From: Gerris lacustris
Taxonomy: Eukaryota > Arthropoda > Insecta > Hemiptera > Gerridae
Reading direction: 5' to 3'
Length of the DNA stretch: 64,000 bases
Assembly: GCA_951217055.1 (NCBI GenBank)
Contig: OX578279.1
Span: forward strand, 23,304,173-23,368,172
Shown: piece by piece, positions 10,901 to 23,336 of the stretch
Numbering within the stretch: the first letter of the stretch is position 1
Layout of the letters: each line of letters starts with the position of its first letter
Made by a program: the position numbers and the translations under genes
The notes under the pieces: generated by a model
Told to the model about the DNA's origin: nothing
Databases searched by the model: none
Seen by the model: the letters and a program-made list of their open reading frames with translations, nothing else

Positions 10901-13900
10901 TAGAATAATTAAATATTTACTGGTGCAATTGCCATATTGAGTAGAGACTGGTAATTAAATTAATGCTCCAAGGGTTGACGATTGTTCAATGACTTCCCAG
11001 CTAAATTGGTTTTGACTACGATTATATATTCTCATTTATGTTATCTCTCTTTTAAAATTGTTATTTAATACTATATTACTTAGTTTCGATTGCCTATTTT
11101 TTATTTAAAAAATCCAAACTAAGATTTGGAGTAATGGAATAAATGATGTATAAAATAGTCCAGAAGTTCTATTCCTAGAAGTTTTTGGAAACAAAACTAT
11201 TTAGGCATTTCATTTAATTGCTAGGCCTAAATGATAATAGGAAACATAGCCACTAATACCCAGCATGAGCCTAATTACATCATATATTATAATATCTAGA
11301 ATTTGTATACATATTCTTAATCTATGAGAAAAACACCCCCAAACCTGCTTGTATTGAAGGATTTGACGGTTGCGCACGATTTCTGTAATTACAACCTACA
11401 GTAAAGTTCTGGGATATTCCGGCACTTCAACTACGTATTAGCAAATTTTCGGGTCAATAGTATTTCTTAGGAAAGAATCAGCCGATCAGTCAAAACCTAA
11501 TATGAAAATATAGCGGCTGCACACGAGATCACGCCTTGCTCAACACAACATTCTAATCATCCTTATATCGGGCTTGCCAAGTTTAATTCACATAAATATA
11601 GTAATTGAGTTGGACGCCTGTATACATTTTATGTCAGAGCAGCCGATTGCTCTTAAGATTACTTAATTTAAACGGCTGTTAATTATGACAGCTGGCCTGC
11701 ACGCCATGTCAATCCACGTCTTCTCCCCCGCACAACTCAATCAGACCCCGTCTAGTACTTATCAAAACGGTGGACATCTAACACTTTAACTAAACTAATA
11801 TTATGTAAATCAATGTAGGACATATATATATATATGTAAAATCCCTATAATTAATGACACGTTTTAATCACTGTGCCGCAACAAATATGTCATATTATAA
11901 TCAAATATTTATGCAGTTATTTGTTACATTATTTTTATATAAATAAAAATATGCAATAAATCGAAGTATTTGAATAAAGAAGAATGCATACAAAAAATGT
12001 TAATACTCCCTTAATGTAAAAACCTTATTAAATAATAACTTTCCTTGGGAATAGCTTTGACCCACGCTTCGATTTTAAATCAAAATAATTATCGATACAA
12101 TACTTAAGGTGGTGGCTAGATTGTAAACAAATTTGTACGAACAATTATTTCGAATTTATCCATTATTATTGGTGGAGTTACATTGCTTGCAGATTTTTCT
12201 TAAGAATTTTCAAAAGTTTAGGAACGAATTTGGCTCTACCACGTGGCTTTTCTTTACCTATAGTCACCTACATAGTAATATGGGGATTTCATACCAGGAA
12301 TATGCATATAATTACAAAATTTCCATGAGTTTTCAAGACTGTTTTGGTTTCAAACCAAAAGTGTTTCCATGAGGAGTTTTCACAACAATTTAGAAAACAA
12401 TAAACACCAAGACTAGTTAAGTCAAGTTATAATATCTCTGCTCATTATACCTACTGCGCATTTCTCAATTATATTTTTAATTCAATACCTGTTCCATGCT
12501 ATCTTTCTTATAAGAAATGTGCTATTTTTTCAAAACAGTTTCATTACAAAATGTAAATTTAATCCCTCCGTCTTACGAATTAGTACGAATAATTTCGTAC
12601 GATTGCCTGTAGTGTAAGCACAGCTTTAGAATAAAAGAAAACGCTTAAATAAATAAAAAAAAGTTTTCTAGAATAAATCTGTAGGTACAGGATTAACAAA
12701 CCGTTATTGAAGCTATACAGTCATTGATTTTCACTTTCAAATATACGTAGTACACACACACACAAAGTATTGTAATGTGAAAAATCAAATTACAAAATAA
12801 TAAACGCTCCATTTTCATGGATTATAAAAACTACATATTAGGTACTGGTTCCAGTGGAGTTTGTGTTAATTAATTAAATATTTTTTGACAAGAAGGGGGA
12901 CCCCCCCCCCCCATTTTTGAGATATAATGAAGAATTTAACCTAAAAAAATAATCTTCATTTTTTTTTTAAATTTTAGGGAAAATAATGGAAAGTTATGGT
13001 TAGTTGAGGTTAACGTTAGTACTTTTTGACCTAACCATAATTTGCTATTATTACCCTTTAACGTGACCCTTCGTGTATTAAAAAAAAATACCGTTTTTAC
13101 AATTTACAGAGATACCGTAAAACGACAGTATTTAAAAAAGCGAAGTAAATCGGACAGCCAAATAGAATTTTTTTTCCTAAAATTCCCTAAATATTCCTAG
13201 GGCACAGACTACACCTTCGTCTGGGGGCTGCAATAAGTCGCCCCCCCCCCCCAAATCCAATGTCCCGTTTTGGACTAAACTTTATATTATGACCACTCTA
13301 ATAAAACATGTTTTCATAACTATTAAATTAAATGGCATATTTTATTATAGATTTTAAGTAATACTGCATAATGTCTATGGACTGATCTATTCAATCTACA
13401 ATGATTAGGTGCACAATTTGTTTTACAATTACTATTTATAAGTTGTTATTAAAATTCTTTTAAAAATACTTGTGTTAATACTTTTGTGCCAGCGAATTAC
13501 ACTATAAGTTTAATTTATTTGATGAAAAAGTATTAAAATCAAAGTTCACCTCAGAGATGCATAAAAACGCGTTTTTGAGAGGTCATATTTTAAAATGTTG
13601 GTCCCCGGACGCCCCTTCTAAATGAAACTAATGTGTAGTATGTAATTTAACCTTTTTTGAGTTTAGGTATAATGTAAATTATATACAAGACTCTAAGAAG
13701 GAAGAACTAGAGGAAGTTTCATCATGCTGACTAAATTACACAGTGACTTATGCAAAATAATCTGCTTGATATCACCATAGAAAAATTTTAAAAACACGTA
13801 TTTCTTATTTGGTATAATAACTAACTTGAAAAACACGTTTTTAAACTAACTACACATGTAAATACCAATTATTACAATATTTGATCAAAACATTATCATT

Positions 13901-14238
13901 ATCTTTTAATAAAAAAAAGATTACTAAGAGAATTTTTAATCATAACCAAATTGACTTGGACATTTGACATTAAGTTTAACTACAGGGAAATTGGAAAAAA
14001 AAAATGTCGCATACACCATATACTAATACTCGGAGTGACTTAATTTTCAGTATTTTTTTTGTATAATTACAGATATCAGGACTTAATCTTTAATTAAATT
14101 ACTCTGGTTCAGAGCTCTACACCAAAAGCTTGATTACATCGATTAAATTATATTATATTCGAGGTTTTAATACAGAAGGCTCGTAAGAAAGATTAGAGCA
14201 CGAGGAGGAAAAAAAGGCCACCAATGTTTACTCACTGG
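7926..14238. other. Gene-poor stretch
   Basis: About 6 kb without a convincing gene. Small open frames have no recognisable motif or codon structure. Visible oddities are C-runs at 12,901-12,912 and 13,242-13,252, a low-complexity run of related ATATGAG/GAAATA motifs near 8940-9000, and an ATACACACACACAC-like run near 12,755. The stretch 10,235-10,320 (GTATGTATGTACGTGAGTCT) resembles the tetranucleotide-bearing head of dispersed repeats but could not be bounded. Confidence 0.5.

Positions 14239-14332
<94 letters not shown>
14239..14332. repeat. (TA)n microsatellite
   Basis: About 94 bp of pure TA dinucleotide. Confidence 0.97.
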
Positions 14333-14337
<5 letters not shown>

Positions 14338-15007
14338 CATAATTCATTTCACTTATAAATATTATTAAAATTAAGGGGCAAAAACAAACAAGAAGACTGG
14401 TCCCAAGACAGGATCTGAATTAAACTTAATTTGCTTACGATAAGTTCTGACAAAAAATTATTTATGATGAAGAGTTTGGTTATAAAAAAAAAAAGTTCCA
14501 TTAAATAAGTCAAGTTTCATACACATTAGCTAGTTTAATTTATAAAAATTGAAATTTTTATAATAGGTTGACTAAATTAAGTAATTTACAACAATATTTC
14601 ATAAGTGAATAGCATGTCGGTTTTTATTTAAAAATATGTGTGCCTTTTTTTTAATATTATATTTAATATTGATAGGTGTCAATTCGGAGAAAATAAGGGA
14701 GATCAAAATGACGAATTAATGTTATCAACGAGGTATTTTGGAATAAAAGTTATATCTTATTTAACTTATGATTCCCCGAAATATGAACGCAAAACCGGAC
14801 CCTCAATTAATAACACTTTAAGTAGGTGTTGTAAATTATTGTTTTTTAAGTGTGGTGTACCAATCGTCGACGCCTTATCGATCTCCGAGTAACTTAATAG
14901 TGCGGCGAGAATATCTAAACATTTCCATTGAAATAAGAAAAAGAAAGTAGTAACAATGTACTAAAGACGACTAAACTCCAGATCAATAGAAACTGTACGT
15001 ACTCGCA

Positions 15008-15180
15008 TTTCAACTCTGAAACCTAGATCTAAACATTGACAAATCTGGAGTGTTTGAATCCCAGCGAGGTAGGACATGTTTCACACTAATACTGATGATC
15101 ACATTGGCAGGGCCCTCCGTCCTGTAATAACTTAAGAATGTGTTAATCGGGTCATAAAAGAAGCAGCAAAAAAAAAAAAG
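15008..15180 (+). mobile_element. tRNA-derived SINE, 5'-truncated copy
   Basis: Shares the body of the SINE at 6836-7043 (TGAAACCTAGATCTAAAC, then a B-box-like GTTTGAATCCC, TTTCACACTAATACTGATGA, and AATGTGTTAATCGGG before an A-rich tail at 15,169-15,180). The A-box end is not clear. Confidence 0.7.
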
Positions 15181-15229
15181 TAATTTTAGGTGAAGATTAT
15201 TCCTATTAGTTAGCACCTTTGATACTTAT

Positions 15230-15558
15230 GGATAATTTGATTGTGGACCATTGAAAGGTGAGTAAAATTAACAATTAGTTAATTTGAAAATAAGGTTATA
15301 TTTCATCCATTACGGGCATCATCAGACTTCTGTGATTATATCTAAAATGTTACATATTTTTCTAAACAATTTGAAACGTGATACATACATGTATCAAATA
15401 AAAATAATACACATGATCATCTTGATCATATGAGTTACACTCAGTGTGATCTTGAGGTCTGATGATGCCCGTAATAGGTGAAATATAACCTTATTTTCAA
15501 ATTAACTAATTGTCAATTTTACTCACCTTTCAATGAATGATCCACAATCAAATTATCC
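15230..15558. mobile_element. Foldback MITE, ~100-bp arms
   Basis: The left arm starts GATAATTTGATTGTGGACCA and the right arm ends with its complement TCCACAATCAAATTATCC. The arms stay complementary for about 100 bp, including ACGGGCATCATCAGAC against GTCTGATGATGCCCGT, with a ~120-bp loop between. Long terminal inverted repeats without coding capacity are the mark of a foldback element. Confidence 0.85.
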
Positions 15559-17866
15559 TATAGAAATTTTATAAGGCAATCTACAGGTGAAAAGGATGTA
15601 CTGTCACTATCCCTTGATTAAAAACAAAATAATTATATAATACATATTAAGATCATAGAAAGCTTAACGCCACTGCTAGTCATCTCCTAGCTAAATAATA
15701 ACATATTTATAAATGGTGTTTTGAGAATTAGCCTATTTGATTAACTTAAATTTCAGTAAACTTGTTGCACGAGTATTTCAGATACTTGAGTTTTGAAACG
15801 TGTTTGGGTTTGTGTGTTTCTCTAAGGATAACTGGCGTAAAAATTGACCGATTTGTACGAAATTCGTCATACAGATGCAACCTCAGCATTTGTGACATTT
15901 TTTATAGTTTTTGGAATTTTCAAATGAAATATTTTCAAGACAAAACAAAAAGTTTTTAGCCAGCATGAAATGTATTAAATCTTTTTGAAGGTCTTGAAAA
16001 GTAGAAAAATAATATGTAGCCATTAAAATTATTTTTAGGTTGTCACATTAAAAAGAAATATGGCATACAAGATACAAGAACAAAATGCAAATTTTTCTAC
16101 GCGAGTTCTTTATGCGCCGCATCACTAGTTATATTTTAATCTTCAAATTTCGAATTTAAAAAATAGTAAAATTCTTGAAAAACGGTGTTTGAGTAGCAAG
16201 CCCAAACATAAACAATACGGTGATGGATTTTCAGTTAGAAGAGGCACGTATGACACTAATTAATAATACATAATGAAGATGGCATGCGTAAAATGCCTAA
16301 TCCAAACGTCCTGTAAGACCTTTTTATATTGGACCTGATTATATTGGTTCCAAATATAAGTAAAAAAAATTCTGGTAAATTGAAACCGTACATTTTAATG
16401 GGATTCAGCCACATTAAATTAAAAACAATTATTGAATATTAAATTTAAATGTGTACTTAAATACAGGTAGTGCCAAACTGCCTAAACATATCAGATAGTT
16501 ATTTAAATTAGACGTTTCGTAAATTAGAAATTTAAGTTTTCTAAATTTTGTAGTTTAGGTTAACGTTAGACTTAGTTTTGAAATGTCTCTGTCTATTAAA
16601 AATGCACTAGCAAATATATCTTTACTTAATCCCTATAATTATTTAAGAAATTTTTTTAATGTAAGCTCTTATTTTGCCAAACACCTTTTTCTGTCGCGTG
16701 TAATAGATGTGTTTAAAAAGAAGGTGTAATTATAATTGGTTGACACTTGAATCATAGTATAGGTATAGGAGGTGAACAAATTGAGATGTTTTAATCACGC
16801 ATCAAAGAAACACCTTTGAGACAGTTAATAACTTAATTTTCTTAAAGGCATCAATTATTGAGAGAGAATTTTAGCTAGCGAACAGTTGCATTTAAAGAAA
16901 ATAAAGACTCGATGTTATTTTTTCCATATATTTTTTTTTAAGTATTGTGAGTCTTCAAAGAGTTTTACAATCAGGTTAAGATATCAGGCAGATTGTGTAA
17001 GTCGAATGTTTTGACCGAGAGAGCCCCGGTACTCCGAATACAATTATGTCACTGCTGCGATGTGTCGGCAGTTCGCTTCGGTACAAAACTTCGCTTCGGA
17101 CCGATAAGGTTGCATAAAAATCGTCAATTCTTATTATACAGAGGGGTAGGTGTATCTATAAGGTCGATCTCTTACCTTCCATAATATTGTTCAGCCCCAC
17201 CACTGAGAAAGTGAACCCGATATAACACGAATTCAGTTCAGCTTGATCGAGTTTCAACAACCCCTTGTCTGCCATTTGAAATTTAAAAAAAAAAACTAAC
17301 AGCCACAACCCTGTTTTCAATATATCAACAACCCTTCTTCATTCAGGTTATTTCTTTTATTACAAGCCACCAAAGACTGACTATTTGATTGCATCCACAA
17401 TCTACTATACTAAATATTTAGTTCAACGGGACAGATCAAAGAAACGAAACTAAAAAGTTTTCTAATGTCTATCTACGATGCATTATGATTGAGGAAATTT
17501 TGGAAATGGAGAGAAACAAATCGTACTTTAGAATAATCTCAATTCTTCACTTACCTTATAATGTGAAAAATGTGAGTGTTTAATCACAAATGTAATAAAA
17601 ATAACATAACATTTATTACCATATGAGGAAGCACGTAAATTACGGTAGTGAATTTAGAGCCCCACAGACTTGTTCACGGCGAAAATCGTACCCTCGTTTA
17701 GTGGCAAGAGCTTACCACAAGCTTGTTGCCTTTTATACAGTTTTTATAATTGCCTTAATTCATTAAGGACCTCGGTGGATTTAATTTATCAATATTGAAG
17801 TGGCTTGGATAATACCCTGTCAACTTTATCGCTAAGTACTTTGTATACATGTCATCTTCAAACCAG
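15559..17866. other. No gene seen
   Basis: AT-rich, no recognisable gene. A short GC-richer spot near 17,020-17,110 has CTTCGCTTCGGACCGA-like inverted bits but no RNA-gene architecture that I could confirm. Confidence 0.45.
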
Positions 17867-19041
17867 ATAGTTCAAGAGATAGCGTGCAAAAAAGTGTCTG
17901 ACTAACATCAAGCTATAATTGTGTGAATAAGTAAATGTTTTGGTGCCTCTTAAAAATATGTGGTCAGCTAAGTTCGTTTCCGGGACATAGCTTGGCAATA
18001 GAAAAAACCGGTGGAGAGCGGCTATGTCCCACCAATTATGGTGGACAATGTGATTTTCATGATCCTAAGTACGAAATTTGTTAGTAGACAAAAAAAATCA
18101 AGTTGATGATACTTCGTCACTTAATAGGTTAGTTAGTCAAATATTACTCCAAATCAAAAAGGACTAACAATTTGACTTTTGGTCTAAAAACTAATTTTGT
18201 ACTCAGGATCATGGAAATCACATTTTCCACCAAAATGGGCGGGACATAATTTGTTTTTTTCTAATGCCTATTGCCAAGCTATGTCTTGCAGACGAACTTA
18301 GCCCACCACATATTCTTAAAAGGCACTAAAACATTTATTAATAAACAAAATTCTAGCTTGATGTTAGTCAGACATTTTTTACTTTCTCATATAAAGAGAA
18401 AGTATTGTGATGGCGCGAAAATTCGATTTTGAGATTTTGATGGATTTACACGTTTTGAGGTCCCCTGAGTCCAAAAAAGTGGTTTTTAAAAAATGTCTGT
18501 CCGTCGTCTGTCGTCTGTCGTCTGTCGTCTGTCGTCTGTCTGTGCAGACGCCTGGAGCCTAAACTACTGGGCCGATTTTGACGAAATTTGGCATACATGT
18601 TCAGAAAAATCATACCCCGAGGCGAAATCGAGAAATGAATTTTAGCTCCACATTTAGGGGCGCTACCCCCCAAAAACCCTGAAAAAACGTGAAAAAAAAA
18701 TATTTCTCGAAATCGGTTCCGACGATTTTGATTAAAAAATTCTAAAATGTAGTCCATTTAAATACGGATCCAACGATATAAGCCGTTTTCCCGGGAAAAA
18801 TCTAGTTCCTGAGAAATAAGCTTAAAACGCGGACGGAGAGAGCCCGGGTTCGATTCCCCGCCCAGGAGAAGTTATTTTTATGATAAATTTTGATGAAATG
18901 TTCAATAATAATTAAATTTACATACGAAAACATAATAAATGGAAAACACTGGGCCAAATAATTATGACCTCGTATATGAGAAAGTTTGTCTGAGTTGTCT
19001 CGGACCGATTTTTTGCACGTTATCTCCTGGACTATAATATG
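17867..19041. mobile_element. Hairpin MITE copy interrupted by another element
   Basis: The left arm starts GATAGTTCAAGAGATAGCGT at 17,867 and the palindrome turns near 18,130-18,180. The right arm runs to about 18,381, stops inside its conserved GTCAGACA-TTTTTT end, and resumes at about 19,008 as TTTTTTGCACGTTATCTCC...GGACTATAAT. The interval 18,382-19,008 is a second repeat family inserted close to the end of the palindrome. Confidence 0.75.
18382..19008 (-). mobile_element. Dispersed repeat with tRNA-like B box and GTCT minisatellite
   Basis: Inserted in the hairpin MITE. It opens with ACTTTCTCATATA and closes with TATATGAGAAAGT, so its ends are inverted. Inside are a short GTCGTCT/GTCTGTC repeat (18,495-18,545), the segment TTTGACGAAATTTGGCATAC, and near 18,846 the string GGGTTCGATTCCCCG, which fits a Pol III B box. 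Related copies lie at about 28,110-28,610 and 36,015-36,240, both in the opposite orientation. I do not know the family name. Confidence 0.65.
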
Positions 19042-19054
19042 TGGTACTAATATA

Positions 19055-19634
19055 ATAGTCCAGGAGATAGCGTGCAAAAAAGTGTCTGACTAACATCAAG
19101 CTAGAATTTTGTGTACAAGTAAATGTTTTGGTGCCTTTTAAGAATATATGGTCGGCTAAGTTCGTCTGCGGGACATAGCTTGGCAATAGGCATTTGAAAA
19201 AAACAAACCGGTGGAGAGCGGCCATGTCTCGCCAATTATGGTGGACAATGTGATTTTCATGATCCTGAGTACGAACTTAGTTAGTATACCAATAATAAAG
19301 TTGACGGTAATTTGTCCCTTGACAGGGGAACACTTTGATTTCGAGTAATATTTGACTAACTAACCTATTAAGTGACAAGCTACCATCAACTTGATTATTG
19401 GTATACTAACTAAGTTCGTACACAGGATCATAAAAATCACATTGTCCACCATAATTGGCGAGACATGGCCGCTCTCCACCGGTTTGTTTTTTTCAAATGC
19501 CTATTGCCAAGCTATGTCCTGCAGACGAACTTAGCCGACCATATATTCTTAAAAGGCACCAAAACATTACTTGTACACATAAGTCTAGCTTGATTTTAGT
19601 CAGACACTTTTTTGCACGCTATCTCCTGGACTAT
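19055..19634. mobile_element. Hairpin MITE, complete copy
   Basis: An almost perfect palindrome of about 580 bp. The left end ATAGTCCAGGAGATAGCGTG is mirrored by the right end at 19,615-19,634, and the arms stay complementary through the GAGCGGCCATGTCTCGCC block to a turn near 19,345. No coding capacity. It is the best reference copy for this family in the window; others lie at 7617, 17,867, 51,621, 54,159 and 54,487. Flanking TA suggests a TA target duplication, but the ends themselves include TA so this is uncertain. Confidence 0.9.
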
Positions 19635-19999
19635 AATAGCAATATCAAACATTATTCTGGATGCAAATACACTGAGGGCAAGGGCATGTTTTTGTTTTTT
19701 TCAAAACCACGCAGATCAAACTGTATGTCACTATAAAATCTCATAAAAAAAAATCTTTTGTGATTTAATACCTGAGGCCTTTAAATCTTGATCTAATTCT
19801 AGTAGAAATAAAAGTTCAAAAAGAAATCAAAATAAAGTATATCTCAAATCAGACATAAAACTTAGCCGTGCTCAAGCTAAGGCTTATGCGGCGAGTAAGC
19901 AAAACTAGTTTTAATTCTTTGAAAGTTATATTATACTAGCTGGGTACCCGTGCTTCGCTACGGAGTGTTATTATAATTAGATAAGTTTATAAACAACCA
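19635..19999. other. No gene seen
   Basis: AT-rich interval up to the tandem repeat. It includes GCTGGGTACCCGTGCTTCGC at about 19,939, a short motif that seems to mark the start of the downstream repeat unit. Confidence 0.5.
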
Positions 20000-22175
20000 T
20001 AATGAAACATATAAATTATTTTACTATGCAAGAATATCTAGATTCTATCTCTCCCACCTATTTCTATACCCCCTCCTCTTTGATAAGCTAATTTTAAAAT
20101 ATCCTAAATCCCCCCCCCCCCCCCCTAAAGTAAAATATGACAAAACAATACATAAAAACTATTACTCTACTCTTAAATCATTACATTGACCCCGTATTCA
20201 TTACTTGTACCATACCCCTGTGTATACCAAATTTAAATTTCCAAAATTCGTGTAGGCTGTCATTTTCCCCCTGCTTTGAAGTTCAAGTGGGCAAATTTTT
20301 ATGGACATCGAACTAAAACTGTAGATTTCTCTATAAAGAACATACACCCACATACATTGATTATTATATATAGGTAAAGCTATAAATTTTCATTTTTCCC
20401 CCTCCTAAATAAAATTGTACATAATAACAATTACTTTTCTCTTAAAGTGCTTTTCAACGATATGCATAATATGAAGGTAATCCATTACTTTGACATTTTT
20501 ACACCGTACCCCTTTGTACCAAAATTTAAATTTCGAAAATTCATGTAGACAGTGACCTCCCCCTTGCTTTGAAGGAAAAGTGAGTAAATATTCATCAAAT
20601 TATATAATGAGGGGATAAAACTGTAGAATTGTATAAAAGACATACCCTCATACAGACACTCTTCTTTTTTTATATGATATAGCTATATTTTTTCATTTTA
20701 CCCCTTCCTAAATGAAAATACATCCGACAAAACTGTACATAACAACAATTAATGTAATCTTAAAGAGCTTTTCAACGATATCCATCAAAAAGAGTATTCA
20801 GTCCTTTGACCCCATATTCATTATTGTACCCTGTTCCCTGTGTACCAAAATTTAAATTTCGAAAATTCATGTAGACAATGATTTTTTCTTCCTTTGAAGG
20901 TCAAGTGTGCATTTTTTGATCGAGATCGGACTAAAACTATGGATTTGTATAAAGAACATACACACATACGTTGACTTTTAGATATATTTTTCCATTTACC
21001 CTCCTAAATGCACGTAAAAACAATTACTGTACTCTTAATGAGCTTTTCAACAGTGTGCATCATCAAGGGTTTTCAATACTTTGACATTTGTACCCCGAAC
21101 CTCTGTGTAACAAAAATTAAATTTCGAACATTCATGCAGACAGAGATCTTCCCCTTGCTCTGAAGGTCAAGTGAGCAAATTTTCATCGAGATCGAATTAA
21201 AACTGTTGATTTGTATAAAGAACATAAACACACACACATACGTTGACTTTTATAGATATAGATATACATTTCCATTTTACCCCCCTCCTAAATAAAAATA
21301 TGACAAAAACGTACTTAACAACAATTAATGTACTCTTAAAGAGCTTTTCAACGATATGCATCATGAAGGGTATCCATTACTTTGACATTTGTATCCCGTA
21401 CCTCTGTGTACCAAAATTTTAACATCGGAAAATCATGTAGGCAGTGACCTTCACCTTGTTTAGAAGAAAAAGAGTGTAAATATTCATCAAATTGGGATAA
21501 AACTGTAGATTTGTATAAAGGATTCTCTCATATAGATACTCTTCTTTTTATAGATATAGTTATATTTTCCATTTTACCCCCCTCCTAAATGAAAATATGA
21601 CAAAACTATGCATAACAACAATTACTGTACTCTTAAAGAGCTTTTCAACGATATGCATCACGAAGGGTATTCATTACTTTGACCCCGTATTCATTACTTG
21701 TACCCCGTACCCCTGTGTACCAAAATTTAAATTTCGAAAATTCATGTAGACTTTGACTTTCCCCTTGCTTTGAAGGTCAAGTGTGCAAATTTTCATTGAG
21801 ATCGGACTAAAACTGTAGATTTGTATAAAGAACAAATAAGATATAGCTATATTTTTCCATTTTACCCCCCTCCTAAATGAAAATATGACAAAACTATACA
21901 TAACAACAATTACTGTACTCTTAAAGAGCTTTTCAACGATATGCATCACGAAGGGTATTCATTACTTTGACCCCGTATTCATTACTTGTACCCCGTACCC
22001 CTGTGTACCAAAATTGAAATTTCGAAAATTCATGTAGACCTTGATTGTTTCCTTGCTTTGAAGGTCAAGTGTGCAAATTTTCATCGAGATCGGACCAAAA
22101 CTGTAGATTTGTATAAAGAACAAACACACACACACACACACACACATACGTTGACTTTTATATATATAGATACCG
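20000..22175 (+). repeat. Tandem array of a ~290-bp unit, about seven copies
   Basis: Successive units each contain, in order, a C-rich ACCCCCCTCCTAAATGAAAA, then AAAGAGCTTTTCAACGATAT, then GTGTACCAAAATTTAAATTT, then GAAGGTCAAGTGTGCAAATT, then GAGATCGGACTAAAACTGTA with TTTGTATAAAGAACA. Unit starts fall near 20,095, 20,395, 20,695, 20,995, 21,280, 21,575 and 21,865. The last two are the most alike, and the first units are more diverged and shortened. The array ends in a CA run and ACGTTGACTTTTATATATA near 22,165. Small open frames inside are repeat artefacts. Confidence 0.85.
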
Positions 22176-23290
22176 TGTCTGAATTGTATGCCAAAAGCAC
22201 AATTCTTTATATTCTAAATAAATAAAACTTTTCGGAAGACGCGAGCAGATGCTTCAGGTATATCCAGCGTATCTATAATGAGGTTAATTAACCTCTTTAG
22301 TCTTTAGGGTGGTCTAGCTTTCCTATAACTAACTATTATTATCTTCTAAAGCAGCGGAGATACCCTATACATAAAGATAGTAGAATGCTTCTAAAAATCT
22401 CGAAACTTCCTTGATTTTATTATGTTTATATTAAGGTGAGTACATAATCAACAAGATGTTTGGTAACGAAATCTACTTATAAATTTAATTTAGTTAAATT
22501 ATCTTTTAAATTGATTATTTAATGCAAGCACCTGATAAGAAGAATAATGTAAAATAAAATATGTGTCCATTGAAGAGCAACATCCGTTTTTACTTTTCCT
22601 CCACCTTCTCCGAAGGTATATAGGAAACGTATTGTTTTCAACCAAAAAATTTGTTTTGGAGTTTTAACGGAATTATCCGTTTTGGGTGTTTTTAAGACCT
22701 CCTGAGTGGTTTTCAGCATTACGTCTGTATGTATGTACGTATGTGTGCATGTATGTATGTATGTGTGTATGTTATCATCGTAGCGTCCAAAGTTAGAGAG
22801 TTGAAACTTGGCAGAAAAATCAGTCCTTACCTGTAGTGCCGCCCGGAAAATCAACTTTTTCCGCAATCTTGAACCCAGTTTGCTGAGTCAGCAAATATTT
22901 TAATAATCGAAAATGGTTCCGATCGAGTTGAAACAAGCCCACCAAATTTCATTTTGATATTGGCCGCCATTTTGAAGTTATCAATTTTTGAATTCTGAAA
23001 CTTTGACGGTTAACAATACCGAAAGTATAAATACGTTTTTGACATATAGCGTATCGTTGGAACAAGAAAAAATTAAGGAACAAATATAAAAAAAAACCCG
23101 ATGAAATTCCATTAATTAGTTTAAGAGTTATACGCGAATATAATTATTTATTAGGGCGATAATTTTGATGACGTCAAAATTTGTTTACATCTGTCAAAAT
23201 ACCGCCAAAATTCATATAATTAAATAAAATATATTAAAAATAATGTTTTTTTTGTTTTTTGAAATATTATAATAAAAAAAATCACTCAGT
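22176..23290. other. Non-coding, repeat-like
   Basis: No gene. A tetranucleotide run of the GTAT/GTGT type occurs at 22,725-22,772, and the surrounding text (GTTGAAACTTGGCAGAAAAA, GGTTCCGATCGAGTTGAAAC, then a region through 23,215) has the look of a dispersed element, but I could not find its ends. Confidence 0.45.
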
Positions 23291-23296
23291 TCAAAA

Positions 23297-23336
23297 CGGT
23301 CACCCATCCATGTACTGACCACGCCCATTGCTGCTT
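23297..23336 (-). repeat. 5S rRNA-like fragment
   Basis: The minus strand reads AAGCAGCAATGGGCGTGGTC then AGTACATGGATGGGTGACCG, which follows the internal control region and the conserved GTACTTGGATGGGTGACC segment of arthropod 5S rRNA with a handful of changes. Only about 40 bp match. The 5' half of 5S rRNA is not present. It is more likely a SINE head or pseudogene than a working gene. The comparison is from memory of the 5S consensus. Confidence 0.55.

Noticed and set aside
18446..18757. 103-codon frame on the minus strand, also echoed at 28,376
   Set aside because: Follows the dispersed repeat and its GTCT minisatellite, and copies differ by frameshifts. Not a host gene.
21674..22225. 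Open frames inside the ~290-bp repeat
   Set aside because: They recur with the repeat unit, overlap on opposite strands, and match no protein family.
23297..23336. A functional 5S rRNA gene
   Set aside because: Only about a third of the gene length is present and there are mismatches in the best-conserved part.
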